From: a virus
Reading direction: 5' to 3' (one strand)
Virus record (IMG/VR): IMGVR_UViG_3300048813_000140
Span: 114,702-175,837 of that record
DNA length: 61,136 nt
Below the pieces are notes generated by a model. The model was not told the origin of the DNA. It saw only the letters and a program-made list of their open reading frames with translations, and made no database searches. The position numbers were made by a program, and so were the translations under genes. Below, one piece after another: positions 6,733 through 15,157 of this stretch (positions are counted from its first letter, which is position 1; each line of letters starts with the position of its first letter).

Positions 6733-8583
6733 TTAATCCTCTTCCAACATGTCTTCTATGTCCATCATCAAGAATTGCATCGCGTAGGGCTTGGGAGCCA
6801 ACAAAGCAAAAACTGCCTCTGGACTAGTTTGGGCCAATAACTGAAGGTATTGAATCCAAAATGGATCTCGTTTGTATTGTAATAATGGATCAGAAAAAGC
6901 CGTTACATCATTGAAGAACGTAGACTTGATTTCACCAACATCGTTATATTTATCTAAAAGTAATTGGAAACGTTCGTTGAACGGCATATTGCCGCCCATT
7001 ATACCCAATACTGAATCTTTATCAACTTCCTGCATTACGTCGTTGTAAGACATGGAAACAACCATATCTTGTTGTAGGCGGGTAGTTTCCTGCTCTTTGC
7101 TTTGGCTGTCTAATCCGGCAAGTTTGATCTCACAGACTTTAGCTAGCAAAGGATCTATCAGTGGTAATAGTCTTTGATTGAAGAATGTAGCAAATTTCAA
7201 GACTAAAGGTCGTAGGCCTGTATCGCGAGCTGCGGTAAGTTTGAATTCGTTATTGGATTCAGATAAAGTTTGAGAATTCGTACCTTTGCTCAAATGTCCA
7301 TAACCAGGCAATTCATCAGGGCTCACACCGAAAGCTGACAAGATGTTCCTGGCAATTTGATCATACATAAATTGAAATTCATCGCCTAATCCTTCACCGG
7401 TCATAGGCAACCACGTAACATCATCTTCTGACCCTATACCGAATATCGGGGTCCTGAAGGAGTTACTAACGCTGTTGATAGAAGCGTTAAACTGCAATTT
7501 CATGTTATCTAAGGCTTGTTGGTCAACTTCGTCCGATTTGATGACAAGCATGCCTTTTGTCGCTCTACCGTTTTGGAAATAGAGCTTCTTATAAGCGTCA
7601 ATGCTAATGTGGGTAGTAACGCTAGAAACAACAGTGTCCAAAGGAGAAATAGGATACCCATTATGCTCCACATCAGAAGAAGGGAACAAAGTATATACGA
7701 GCATCTCATCATGCGTGAAAGCTTGTCTTGGAGTACCGTCAATGATTTGAAGCCATGCATATTGGTCTTCTTGTAGTGCTTTAATGTCGATGTTGATTTT
7801 TTCGCCAGTCAAGCTCTCTAAAGCCCTAATAGCTGTAGCACGAAGATTATTTCCTACGTATTCGCCTTTTCTGACTGCCCTAACGATTGTAGCAACGTCT
7901 ACAGGTCTAAATCTATGAAAAGGATAATTACCGTCTTGATCTGGCTCAGCACTTCTATCATAGATGATCTCAGTAGCGAACCTACCAAATGTAAGACCGT
8001 TCCTACACTGAATGTCCATGTACTCAGCTAATGTGAGTTTTTCTTGATTTTCGAGTTCGTCAGTATGTCCGCAGTTAAGGATGATCTTCTCTGCTCTCTT
8101 AATTCTCTCTTTAACTTTATCGAACTGCTCTGGGGTCAAGATCTTATAGAATTCTGGTTTAATTTCAAACTCAATACCGATATCAAATCTATCAGCGCGT
8201 AAATGTCCAAACAGCGACATCATATTGCCACGGGCACGCAAGATGGCAGCTACTAGATGGTCAGTGATCCTGATCTGTTTGAGCACTTCATCAGGTAATG
8301 CTCTGCGTTTGGTTTTATATAAACCAAGGAAATTGTCGGTAGGGGCCGGATTCTCAGTAAACGCTAAAGCTGGAGCCTTTTTACTATTTGCACTTCCACT
8401 AGCCTGATGAATAGCGTACAACAATGGATCGTTTTCAGATTTTGAAAAACCTGCACTATCCATAGTTTCAGCAGCATCTTGGCTTAAAGCAAATACCATC
8501 TTATTCTTGACAGAATTATTGATAGTCTGCGCAGCTAGGACGGCTTCTTGGGCTTTCTGTTCAGCAGATTTTTGATCACTCAT
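6733..8583 (-). CDS. Portal protein
   Basis: The 616-residue product is a portal protein, the dodecameric ring at the capsid vertex through which DNA is packaged. Evidence: the early ITDHLVAAILRARGNM helix, a wing region around EYMDIQCRNGLTFGRFATE, the HDEMLVY...YPISPLDTV stretch, and the stem/clip region with TWLPMTGEGLGDEFQFMYD then ARNILSAFGVSPDELPG. Length and position beside MuF and terminase genes are right. The start is the ATG at 8583, three bases after the HNH gene that splits the head operon at this point. Confidence 0.85.
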   Translation of the reverse strand: MSDQKSAEQKAQEAVLAAQTINNSVKNKMVFALSQDAAETMDSAGFSKSENDPLLYAIHQASGSANSKKAPALAFTENPAPTDNFLGLYKTKRRALPDEVLKQIRITDHLVAAILRARGNMMSLFGHLRADRFDIGIEFEIKPEFYKILTPEQFDKVKERIKRAEKIILNCGHTDELENQEKLTLAEYMDIQCRNGLTFGRFATEIIYDRSAEPDQDGNYPFHRFRPVDVATIVRAVRKGEYVGNNLRATAIRALESLTGEKINIDIKALQEDQYAWLQIIDGTPRQAFTHDEMLVYTLFPSSDVEHNGYPISPLDTVVSSVTTHISIDAYKKLYFQNGRATKGMLVIKSDEVDQQALDNMKLQFNASINSVSNSFRTPIFGIGSEDDVTWLPMTGEGLGDEFQFMYDQIARNILSAFGVSPDELPGYGHLSKGTNSQTLSESNNEFKLTAARDTGLRPLVLKFATFFNQRLLPLIDPLLAKVCEIKLAGLDSQSKEQETTRLQQDMVVSMSYNDVMQEVDKDSVLGIMGGNMPFNERFQLLLDKYNDVGEIKSTFFNDVTAFSDPLLQYKRDPFWIQYLQLLAQTSPEAVFALLAPKPYAMQFLMMDIEDMLEED

Positions 8584-8586
8584 ACG

Positions 8587-9114
8587 TTATACCCTATTAC
8601 CCTTAGAGCTATTTTGCGATTTAGGTAAAATTTGCAAATTCCAGGGAACATGAAGTCCACTTACATTTTCTCCCTGAAGAGGGATTATATGATCAACCGA
8701 TAGCGGATCAGTTGGATCGCTCAACCACTGAAGTTCTTTGGCTAATATATAAAATTCTTTGATTTCTAAAAGCTGTTCTGCTGATATCCATGGCGGCGTT
8801 CGTTTCATTTTAGAGGCGCGACGCTTGGCACTTTTAAAATTGACTTTATCCATATTGTTTTTGCGCCATACATTGTAGGTATTTTTTGTTCTTTCTATGT
8901 TGTTTTTGCGCCACTCTTCCATACGAATACTGACAGAATTTTCGTTTTCGGACACCCACTTAGAATAATTATCTGGATTATTGGATCGCCAAACGGCTAA
9001 ATACTCATTCATACATGATTTACAACGCCTCTGAAGACCATCTTTATTCGACTTCTTTTTGCTGAAATCTTTCAATGACTTGTCTTTCATGCATTTTTTA
9101 CATTTCTTCATCAC
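8587..9114 (-). CDS. Free-standing HNH homing endonuclease
   Basis: A 175-residue protein with two N-terminal CxxC knuckles (CKKC, CKSC), a repetitive WRKNN-rich basic middle that probably contacts DNA, and a C-terminal HNH nuclease: SVDHIIPLQG, then HVPWNLQ and SSKGN. It lies between the portal and the gene at 9130 without splitting either, as expected for an intergenic homing endonuclease. The start is GTG 9112-9114 immediately followed by an in-frame ATG. A TGATATAAG promoter ends at 9120, so the mRNA would be leaderless. Only the target site is unknown. Confidence 0.82.
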   Translation of the reverse strand: MMKKCKKCMKDKSLKDFSKKKSNKDGLQRRCKSCMNEYLAVWRSNNPDNYSKWVSENENSVSIRMEEWRKNNIERTKNTYNVWRKNNMDKVNFKSAKRRASKMKRTPPWISAEQLLEIKEFYILAKELQWLSDPTDPLSVDHIIPLQGENVSGLHVPWNLQILPKSQNSSKGNRV

Positions 9115-9119
9115 GTATC

Positions 9120-9128
9120 CTTATATCA
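9120..9128 (-). promoter_or_regulatory. Extended -10 promoter of the HNH gene
   Basis: Reading on the minus strand, TGATATAAG occupies 9128-9120 and the GTG start codon is at 9114, so transcription would begin within about one base of the start. The -35 is weak (TTAATT with a 16-bp spacer). It gives the inserted endonuclease its own expression independent of the head operon. Confidence 0.5.
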
Positions 9129-9129
9129 C

Positions 9130-10113
9130 TTATTCTATTGAAATTAAGAGAACATTTGCTGGGTTTACGCCATTATTGACAACACTCAGTGAATATATGG
9201 TAGATTTCAACATAAATACGCCATTTTGGTTAGCAGGGCACCCATTGGCACAATTCACTAACAAGAAGGGCTCAATATCGCAGGCATTTACGCCGTTGAT
9301 GATTAGGGACACTTTCTGACTCGATTCCACGTAAATCAACTGTTTTGCATCAGAATAGATACTAACTTCTGTCATGATGTTGGTTTCTTGCGGTAGAGAG
9401 CCAGTATAAGAAAACTCTAATGATTCTGCGTACACAGCGGTAATTTTATATGATCCTTGGGTGACCAGAGAAAATCCAGAAGTAATGCTCAGCGTATCGC
9501 CTATCTGAACGCCTGCAGCGCTATAGATCTGTACTTGGGATACAAAACCTGATCCTAAGGTGATAGGACCTTCTCCAGTGCCTGTTGGGTTATTTATAGT
9601 GAAACTGGTGGTCGTCAAGGCTATGATCTGGAAGCTACCTTGATTTAATGGATTGAAAAGATTACCAAGAGTTACCCAATCGCCTACTTGAACACCGCCT
9701 AATGCGAAATTCGTGCCACCGGTTGATGTAAAAGTTACAATTGGGCCATTTTGAGTGACCGTAACCTGGGTCGTAGCGTCAGCGCCTGTCGACCTAGGGG
9801 TTCTGAAGTTTGGTGCGGTACCGCCAGTCCAGGATAGGATATAGGTAGAACTATAAAAAGTCTTTAAAGCTATGGAATATTCAGTAGTTCCATCTTGTGC
9901 TAAGGTCCTAGTTCCGCTAAAAAGGGGCAATGTTTGACCAGGAGCGACCGTAAAAGACTCATCTCCTGCTCCATTGGTGGGAAGACTATTAAGGCTGAAA
10001 TTCCATTTAAATGCAGATTGACTTGGTGCGTTAGATGATTGTCTAGGATTACAATATCCAGCAGATTGAGATCCATACGCGCTTAAAAATACACTCATTG
10101 AAAAATTAGACAT
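9130..10113 (-). CDS. Putative virion structural protein
   Basis: A 327-residue, Ser/Thr/Gly-rich, almost all-beta protein between portal and terminase genes. It has several repeated strand-turn units (GVQVGDWVTLGN and GVQIGDTLSITSG are alike) and ends in Asn/Val-rich strands. I recognise no family. The composition fits a capsid decoration, head fibre or neck protein. A GAGG-like site lies before the ATG at 10113. It is flanked on both sides by HNH genes. Confidence 0.5.
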   Translation of the reverse strand: MSNFSMSVFLSAYGSQSAGYCNPRQSSNAPSQSAFKWNFSLNSLPTNGAGDESFTVAPGQTLPLFSGTRTLAQDGTTEYSIALKTFYSSTYILSWTGGTAPNFRTPRSTGADATTQVTVTQNGPIVTFTSTGGTNFALGGVQVGDWVTLGNLFNPLNQGSFQIIALTTTSFTINNPTGTGEGPITLGSGFVSQVQIYSAAGVQIGDTLSITSGFSLVTQGSYKITAVYAESLEFSYTGSLPQETNIMTEVSIYSDAKQLIYVESSQKVSLIINGVNACDIEPFLLVNCANGCPANQNGVFMLKSTIYSLSVVNNGVNPANVLLISIE

Positions 10114-10142
10114 TAGGCAACCCTCGTTTGATTTGGCTTACC

Positions 10143-10661
10143 TTAAGATTGCTTGTCTAATTTATCACCCTTACTTTGGTTGTCTTTTCTCCATAAAGGC
10201 TGTAGATTGGCGTAATTACAGGCTATTTTGAATTGTTCAGGATCTGAAAGATTAAAACTGGACAACGGAATGATGTGATCTATGTGCCACCCGTGATAGG
10301 AGTAGTTGGACCAATTCATGCCGCGTTGAAATTTAGATTCAATATATTGCTTTAAGAAAGGTATAGAACAGCCTAATTGCTCAACCGCTGATCCTCCTTT
10401 TTGATTTCTTTTTACTGCAGAATTGATTCGCCTTCTTAATGCATGTGCAAGCTTAAAATTGTCATCAGAATTTCTTCTGTTTTTGATGTATTTTGTTTTT
10501 CTAGCTTGTACTTTCTTTTTGTTATTGTTTACATATTTTGTTTCATAATCGTGTTGGCACATTTTACAAACGTTGGCCAGACCATCTTTTTTACATCTAT
10601 TTTTATAGAACAAATCTGTAGTTTTGGATGATTTACAGGTAGTGCATTGTTTCTGAGTCAT
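10143..10661 (-). CDS. Free-standing HNH homing endonuclease
   Basis: A 172-residue protein with N-terminal CTTC and CKMC knuckles, a basic linker, and the HNH core HGWHIDHIIPLSSF followed by CNYANLQPLW and DNQSKGDK. I chose the ATG at 10661 because it overlaps the terminase stop as ATGA, which implies coupled translation. A GTG at 10670 is the alternative. It sits just downstream of the large terminase gene and leaves it intact. It is distinct in sequence from the HNH gene at 8587, so it is probably a separate invasion. Confidence 0.82.
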   Translation of the reverse strand: MTQKQCTTCKSSKTTDLFYKNRCKKDGLANVCKMCQHDYETKYVNNNKKKVQARKTKYIKNRRNSDDNFKLAHALRRRINSAVKRNQKGGSAVEQLGCSIPFLKQYIESKFQRGMNWSNYSYHGWHIDHIIPLSSFNLSDPEQFKIACNYANLQPLWRKDNQSKGDKLDKQS

Positions 10662-12526
10662 ATGTTCCACTTGAATCCACCCTTTTGATGAGTAGTGCTG
10701 CCAGTAACGCTTCCGCCATCATAAACCCTTTTGAAAATCTCTTCTCTCATTTGTTCATTTGTTGTAGGGTTTGGATTATTTTTCTCCTGCAGCTGCGCTT
10801 CGGTCCACGACGTGCTTATTTTTTGATCACCCCTGACGGGAAAAATATTTTGTCCAACATATCGGGCGGCGTCGCATATGTCAGCTATTCCACGCTCATC
10901 ATCGGGCTCCAAAGTAACATTTCCTTGTCCATCAAGCTTGAATCTATGTTTTTGGATAGCAGAGATTACTCTTTTAGTGTTAGGTGTTTCTACTATTTTA
11001 AGCATACGTTTTCCAGATGAGTCTACTATTTTAGATCGTAAACTTTCAATTCCACCCATCACATCTTTGGTGAATTTAGGAGATTTCATACCATTTTTGG
11101 TGAAACTTTTTGTGTGACTAGGCATAGCTTGATCACACCACCATTTTTGAATATTTTTATGTTTTTCTCTATAGGATATAGCGGTATTAAGAACGTCTGA
11201 AAACTCTAATCCTGGAGCCGCCCAACAATCAACTATCCAAACTTCTCCAGTGGGGAAAACTGCGAAAACAATTATAACAGAATCATGAACATAACCCCAG
11301 TCTACGCCAGCATATAGGGGTATGTTGGATTTTTGTAACTCATACAAAAAGTCCATTTCGGATACAAACGATTTAGTTGATGGTGATCCCATCAAAATCT
11401 CATAAGCATCTTTCAAGGACATTACATTCCCTTTTCCGGGAACCGTACTGAATCTGGGATAAACTAGACCTTCACTGCCAGGCTTCCAGCATAGCAGTTG
11501 AGCTTCGGCAGTATCTGGGTCATTCTCTCTGAATTTCTGTATGACAGATACGATTGGCTTATAGAATCCACCAGAGGCAGACTCTGGTTTATCGGCCAAA
11601 CGCTTTCTACAAACTGGCAGTAGTAAGCAGCTTTGGCAGCCCTTATAGACATCTTTAACAAGATCCCACTTAGGATGCTCTGCTGTTGGCAAGAATTCAA
11701 ATTCATCTTTAAATATCTGCTTAAGAGGAAGATTTTTAGCCACATACATGTCTGTTTTTTCTTCTTCAGGCAAATGTCTGGACTTAGGGCATCTTTCTGT
11801 AACGTCAAGGATGTTCCAGCTTAGGATCTTGTAGTGCATCGCAGGTGCTTCATCAATGGCCTTGGACATATTACCGAATGCGTATTTACGAGTAGAGAGG
11901 TATACTTTTATACCGTGAATGCCTTTACTGAATCCAGTAATATTTTTGCCCTCTTTGATTGCGGCGGGATCTGCTAAGTCAAGTTCGTCCAGAAACAGAA
12001 CGTTAGAGTGTAAGCTATTCATCCCTTTGGTTGTACAAATTACAATTTTAATGTAAGGAGTTTTACCCTGAGGAGTCTTGAACTTTGTAAGACGTTTATT
12101 TTTTGTTTTATTTAGCCATCCAGCAACGTCCAATAAGGGCTGAATACTCATGAAAAAGGTATCAATATACCCTAGAGCAACCGATGATTGATCCTCTGTG
12201 GCGGCGGCATGGCCAACCTCTAGCTGAAAGTGCAAGACAAGCAGGACTTCTAATATAGCGACCGATACGGTCTTCATTCCTTCACGACAAGACATCAAGA
12301 TGTAGCCAGGATTTTGGTCACCAGTATTGTGCTTGAAAGTGTTGTAGACTTGATATATACTATCTAAAGGGCTGCTTGTACTGTCTGGATCTGTAATCTC
12401 TAGAGGGAGTTCAAGTCCAAGATACATGCGTACCCAGTCTTTGACTTCCTGTGCGGAAGAAAGAGGGCTAAACATCCACTCGGCATACTTCTTTTGGTCT
12501 TCATACGGCAAAATACTAAAATCCAT
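10658..12526 (-). CDS. Terminase large subunit
   Basis: A 622-residue packaging motor with N-terminal ATPase and C-terminal nuclease domains. The Walker A-like loop is MSCREGMKT, Walker B is VLFLDELDL, and the coupling strand is KVYLSTRK. The RNase H-fold nuclease begins at YAGVDWGYVHD with acidic residues continuing at VDCW and near DICDAARY. A Cys cluster (CQSCLL...CRK) may bind metal. It begins in a TAATG overlap with the small gene upstream. A candidate small subunit is encoded elsewhere, at 19999. Confidence 0.88.
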   Translation of the reverse strand: MDFSILPYEDQKKYAEWMFSPLSSAQEVKDWVRMYLGLELPLEITDPDSTSSPLDSIYQVYNTFKHNTGDQNPGYILMSCREGMKTVSVAILEVLLVLHFQLEVGHAAATEDQSSVALGYIDTFFMSIQPLLDVAGWLNKTKNKRLTKFKTPQGKTPYIKIVICTTKGMNSLHSNVLFLDELDLADPAAIKEGKNITGFSKGIHGIKVYLSTRKYAFGNMSKAIDEAPAMHYKILSWNILDVTERCPKSRHLPEEEKTDMYVAKNLPLKQIFKDEFEFLPTAEHPKWDLVKDVYKGCQSCLLLPVCRKRLADKPESASGGFYKPIVSVIQKFRENDPDTAEAQLLCWKPGSEGLVYPRFSTVPGKGNVMSLKDAYEILMGSPSTKSFVSEMDFLYELQKSNIPLYAGVDWGYVHDSVIIVFAVFPTGEVWIVDCWAAPGLEFSDVLNTAISYREKHKNIQKWWCDQAMPSHTKSFTKNGMKSPKFTKDVMGGIESLRSKIVDSSGKRMLKIVETPNTKRVISAIQKHRFKLDGQGNVTLEPDDERGIADICDAARYVGQNIFPVRGDQKISTSWTEAQLQEKNNPNPTTNEQMREEIFKRVYDGGSVTGSTTHQKGGFKWNI

Positions 12527-12681
12527 TAATCTTCTTCTTTTTTAAGGGCTTTTTTGATTTCTTTTAATTCTTGTTGTTTCCCGCCACGCTTAATAGATCT
12601 TTGGACCTTTCTATTTCTAGCATTGGTACCAATACAATATGTACATTGACATCCTACTTTGTATTTACCTATAAATTTCAT
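12526..12681 (-). CDS. Small basic protein with CxCxxC motif
   Basis: A 51-residue gene between terminase and the 89-residue gene. It starts MKFIGKYKVGCQCTYC, giving a Cys-x-Cys-x-x-Cys cluster, then is strongly basic (KVQRSIKRGGK, KKALKKEED). Its TAA shares a base with the terminase ATG (TAATG), a typical coupled pair, and AGGT precedes its ATG. Nucleic-acid binding is plausible from charge but unproven. Confidence 0.55.
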   Translation of the reverse strand: MKFIGKYKVGCQCTYCIGTNARNRKVQRSIKRGGKQQELKEIKKALKKEED

Positions 12682-12688
12682 CGTTTAC

Positions 12689-12958
12689 CTAGCGAGATGA
12701 TATGGTTTCATTTCTAAGTTCTTCCATGAATTTTGCCTTCTCTTCATCCGTAAGATGACGTGTAGAAAATGCTAGATATCCCTTGACAAAGAAATCCTTA
12801 GCTAGCAATCTGTCAGACATACAGTCAAAACGTCTATTGGCGATGATGCCATGCATTTTACTTTCCATGTCTTTGCGTTCCTCAAGTGTCATACTTTCAA
12901 GGACTTGTTCCAATTCTTCATCATTTGGGGCACCGTACCACAATTCAATTGTTTTCAT
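12689..12958 (-). CDS. Hypothetical helical acidic protein
   Basis: An 89-residue protein, helical and acidic, with no recognised domain. Its ATG overlaps the TAA of the chaperonin gene upstream by one base, so it is probably translated with it. It could be a partner or regulator of the chaperonin or a head-assembly factor. That is inferred from position only. Confidence 0.5.
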   Translation of the reverse strand: MKTIELWYGAPNDEELEQVLESMTLEERKDMESKMHGIIANRRFDCMSDRLLAKDFFVKGYLAFSTRHLTDEEKAKFMEELRNETISSR

Positions 12959-14730
12959 TAAGGCCTTTCATTTGCTTCATTTGTGAAGGCTTCTGGGTTA
13001 GCTGCAATTCGTTCGAATTCTGAATCTGCTCTAGCTTCTGATCTCTCAAAAGTATCATCTCTAGGATGTACTACTAATCCGCCCATAGTACCCAAAATAC
13101 TGGCAATACTTACTGCATTGGATAAAGATTCAGTCACGGCCTTGGTAGCGTCGTAAAGTCCCAATTCTTCAGCTGTTCCGAATACTTGGTTCTCAATATC
13201 ATAAACTAGATTTGGATCGCTAACGAGTTTTGTTATGGTATCCTGTTTTTCCTCTTTGTTGTATCCAGCATTATCCAAAAGTCTGAACAAGAGGGACATC
13301 AAGGAAGGGACCAATACGTAATGTGCGGGATCGTCAGTTTTAAGTTCTTCGCTCAGTTTAAGGGCCAAGTCCAGGGCAATACGGGCGCCGCCAGGCAATG
13401 CACCATTGCTAATAGTAGCTCTGACAGCACATACAGCATCTTCACATCTGTCATGAGCTTCTTTAAGTTCGCCGTTTGATCCGCCATAAATGGTGAGTTT
13501 AGCGATACCATTGGTGATCTTTCCAATACGTTCTTGGAGCCAAATCTTCTCTGCTTGGCTTTCACCGTTTTCCATCATTTTCTTTAAATCATCAGCCCTA
13601 ACTTCAACATTTACTGGATCTGGATCGCCGATTACTGTGGTGCGGAAGCGGTATGCTTCAACGCTGGTCATATTACAGCCAAGATCTTGCATTGTAGCAT
13701 TTGCAATTTGATCTTTCATACCAAAAAGCTTAGCTCCGGTAAACGATGATAAATCTTGCAAAAAGTGCAATTGACTATTGGCGAATTGAGCCATAGGAGT
13801 GATCAAAGGCAAAACATTCAAGGTGTTAGGATCTTGGAAATTGTAAGCCAATTGAATAAGGACGTTTTCGCTAAATCCGTGTGAAAAAATTACAAGGTTC
13901 TTATATTGAGCGTCTTTTTCGTGAATGTATTTTTGTCCTAACTCGGCGATCAGAGGCATAACGGCTACTAAGTCATTCATTTGACCGTCAAATAGTAAGA
14001 ATAAAGGCTTTTCCAGATAGCAGCGTTGATTGGCTTGGTCGTTGATAAAGGCAGTGTGCATTTTGCCGATGGAATCTTCATATCCAATGGGAATAGGGAA
14101 ACCATCAATGCGCTCTACTTTATAGTCTTTTTTGCCTGACAATTCTCTGATAGTAACGTGCGAGGCGTCTCCATAACCAATCTCTTCAAAGGCTTTGATA
14201 ACGGCATCGGCCATTTCTTTGTCGCCATTAGCGCTGATGGTAGCGACCATTTTCAGCATGTGTTGGTTGTCAGCGTCGACTTTGATGCTTCTTGATTCTA
14301 TATAAGGTAGAAGAATGGTGTCAACAACTTTGGAAATCCTACGAACAGCCTTTTGAGGACTATGCTTGGGGTTCTTTTCGCAGAAGTCAAATAGGTGCTG
14401 AATAATAGAGTAGCTCAAAACAGTGGCCGTAGTGGTGCCGTCGCCAGCTTCTGTGGCGGTTCGCTGAGCTGCGTCACGAGCTTGCTCTATAATAAGATGT
14501 TTGTAGGGATTATAATGTCCAAGGGATTTGAAGATGGTAACGCCATCTTTTGTATTTTTGCTACCGATACCAGCATAATCAGATTCCACCAGAGTGTTCA
14601 GTCCACCTGGCCCAAGACTTGATCCCACGATTTCAGATACTTCTCTCATGGTGTCTAAAACCATTGCGTTGATCTTTTTTCTGTCCGTAAGATATTGTTT
14701 TGGGGCTGTTTTTGCTTTTCTGTAGCTCAT
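12958..14730 (-). CDS. Phage GroEL-type chaperonin
   Basis: A 590-residue group I chaperonin that folds client proteins inside an ATP-driven ring. The equatorial ATP site is seen as LGPGG (residues 39-43) and GDGTTTAT (96-103, containing the catalytic Asp). The C-terminal equatorial half has SNGALPGGARIALDLAL. It is longer than bacterial GroEL (about 548) and lacks the usual Gly-Gly-Met tail. Phage GroELs are known from a few large phages (for example phage EL), where they may act without a co-chaperonin. It starts with CAGGAGA seven bases upstream and a TGATATAAC promoter. Location beside terminase and portal genes suggests folding of head proteins. Confidence 0.9.
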   Translation of the reverse strand: MSYRKAKTAPKQYLTDRKKINAMVLDTMREVSEIVGSSLGPGGLNTLVESDYAGIGSKNTKDGVTIFKSLGHYNPYKHLIIEQARDAAQRTATEAGDGTTTATVLSYSIIQHLFDFCEKNPKHSPQKAVRRISKVVDTILLPYIESRSIKVDADNQHMLKMVATISANGDKEMADAVIKAFEEIGYGDASHVTIRELSGKKDYKVERIDGFPIPIGYEDSIGKMHTAFINDQANQRCYLEKPLFLLFDGQMNDLVAVMPLIAELGQKYIHEKDAQYKNLVIFSHGFSENVLIQLAYNFQDPNTLNVLPLITPMAQFANSQLHFLQDLSSFTGAKLFGMKDQIANATMQDLGCNMTSVEAYRFRTTVIGDPDPVNVEVRADDLKKMMENGESQAEKIWLQERIGKITNGIAKLTIYGGSNGELKEAHDRCEDAVCAVRATISNGALPGGARIALDLALKLSEELKTDDPAHYVLVPSLMSLLFRLLDNAGYNKEEKQDTITKLVSDPNLVYDIENQVFGTAEELGLYDATKAVTESLSNAVSIASILGTMGGLVVHPRDDTFERSEARADSEFERIAANPEAFTNEANERP

Positions 14731-14748
14731 TATTTCTCCTGTTTGTTT

Positions 14749-14757
14749 GTTATATCA
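14749..14757 (-). promoter_or_regulatory. Promoter of the chaperonin gene
   Basis: On the minus strand TGATATAAC covers 14757-14749, followed by a short leader with AGGAG (14736-14740) before the ATG at 14730. It matches the TGATATAA core seen at other gene-group starts. It probably drives the whole leftward packaging block. Confidence 0.55.
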
Positions 14758-14760
14758 CAT

Positions 14761-15122
14761 AAATAAAAGATAGAGGCGTATTTCGCTAGCCGAACCATCG
14801 TAACGTCCCTGGAATCGAACCAAGCCACTACAGCTAGTACGCCTATATCAGTAATAACGAGCCCTGCTAGTCCACGCCTGCTAGCCTAATGACGTTAGCA
14901 CCTCTGTACAAAGGTAGTCAACCTAGACTCGTTAAAATAAGGGCTTTTGGCCCAGATCTATCGACTTCTCGCGAAATCAATAGAGATACGGATGGCCTTT
15001 GGCGCATTTAGACACATTACCCGTCTGGCGGGATTTATTGTCCGCACTCTTCTTACAAATACATTAAGAATATTGACCCATGGCGTCGTATTCTCCAGTA
15101 CCATCCAGATACATAATATCAC
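14761..15122. other. Divergent intergenic region with possible structured RNA
   Basis: About 360 bases without a reading frame between the divergent chaperonin and helicase promoters. Hairpins: GGGC-TTTTG-GCCC (14941-14953) and CCCG-TCTGG-CGGG (15020-15032). Longer 7-bp pairings cross one another: 14774-14780/14838-14844, 14801-14807/14891-14897 and 14855-14861/14928-14934, which would form chained pseudoknots. Seven-base matches are expected by chance a few times in this length, so this is weak. The minus strand contains a T-arm-like GGTTCGATTCC. Read leftward, it ends in TCTTTTATTT just before the chaperonin promoter. Confidence 0.35.
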
Positions 15123-15151
15123 TTGACAGAACTTTTGTAAAGAAGTATTAT
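15123..15151 (+). promoter_or_regulatory. Consensus promoter giving a leaderless helicase mRNA
   Basis: TTGACA (15123-15128), exactly 17 bp, then TATTAT (15146-15151). The predicted +1 is 15158, which is the A of an in-frame ATG. This fixes the start of the UvsW-like gene at 15158 and predicts a leaderless message. It has the same geometry as the promoter of the subtilase gene at 37895. Confidence 0.65.
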
Positions 15152-15157
15152 ATCAAA

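Noticed and set aside
8583-10661. Group I introns carrying the HNH genes
   Set aside because: The portal and terminase frames are uninterrupted and complete, so the HNH genes are free-standing and intergenic.
14801-14897. A complete tRNA gene on the minus strand
   Set aside because: The T-arm and a 7-bp acceptor-like pairing are present, but the span is 97 bases, six bases separate the acceptor from any D-arm, and no anticodon stem-loop of 5 bp plus 7 bases can be placed.
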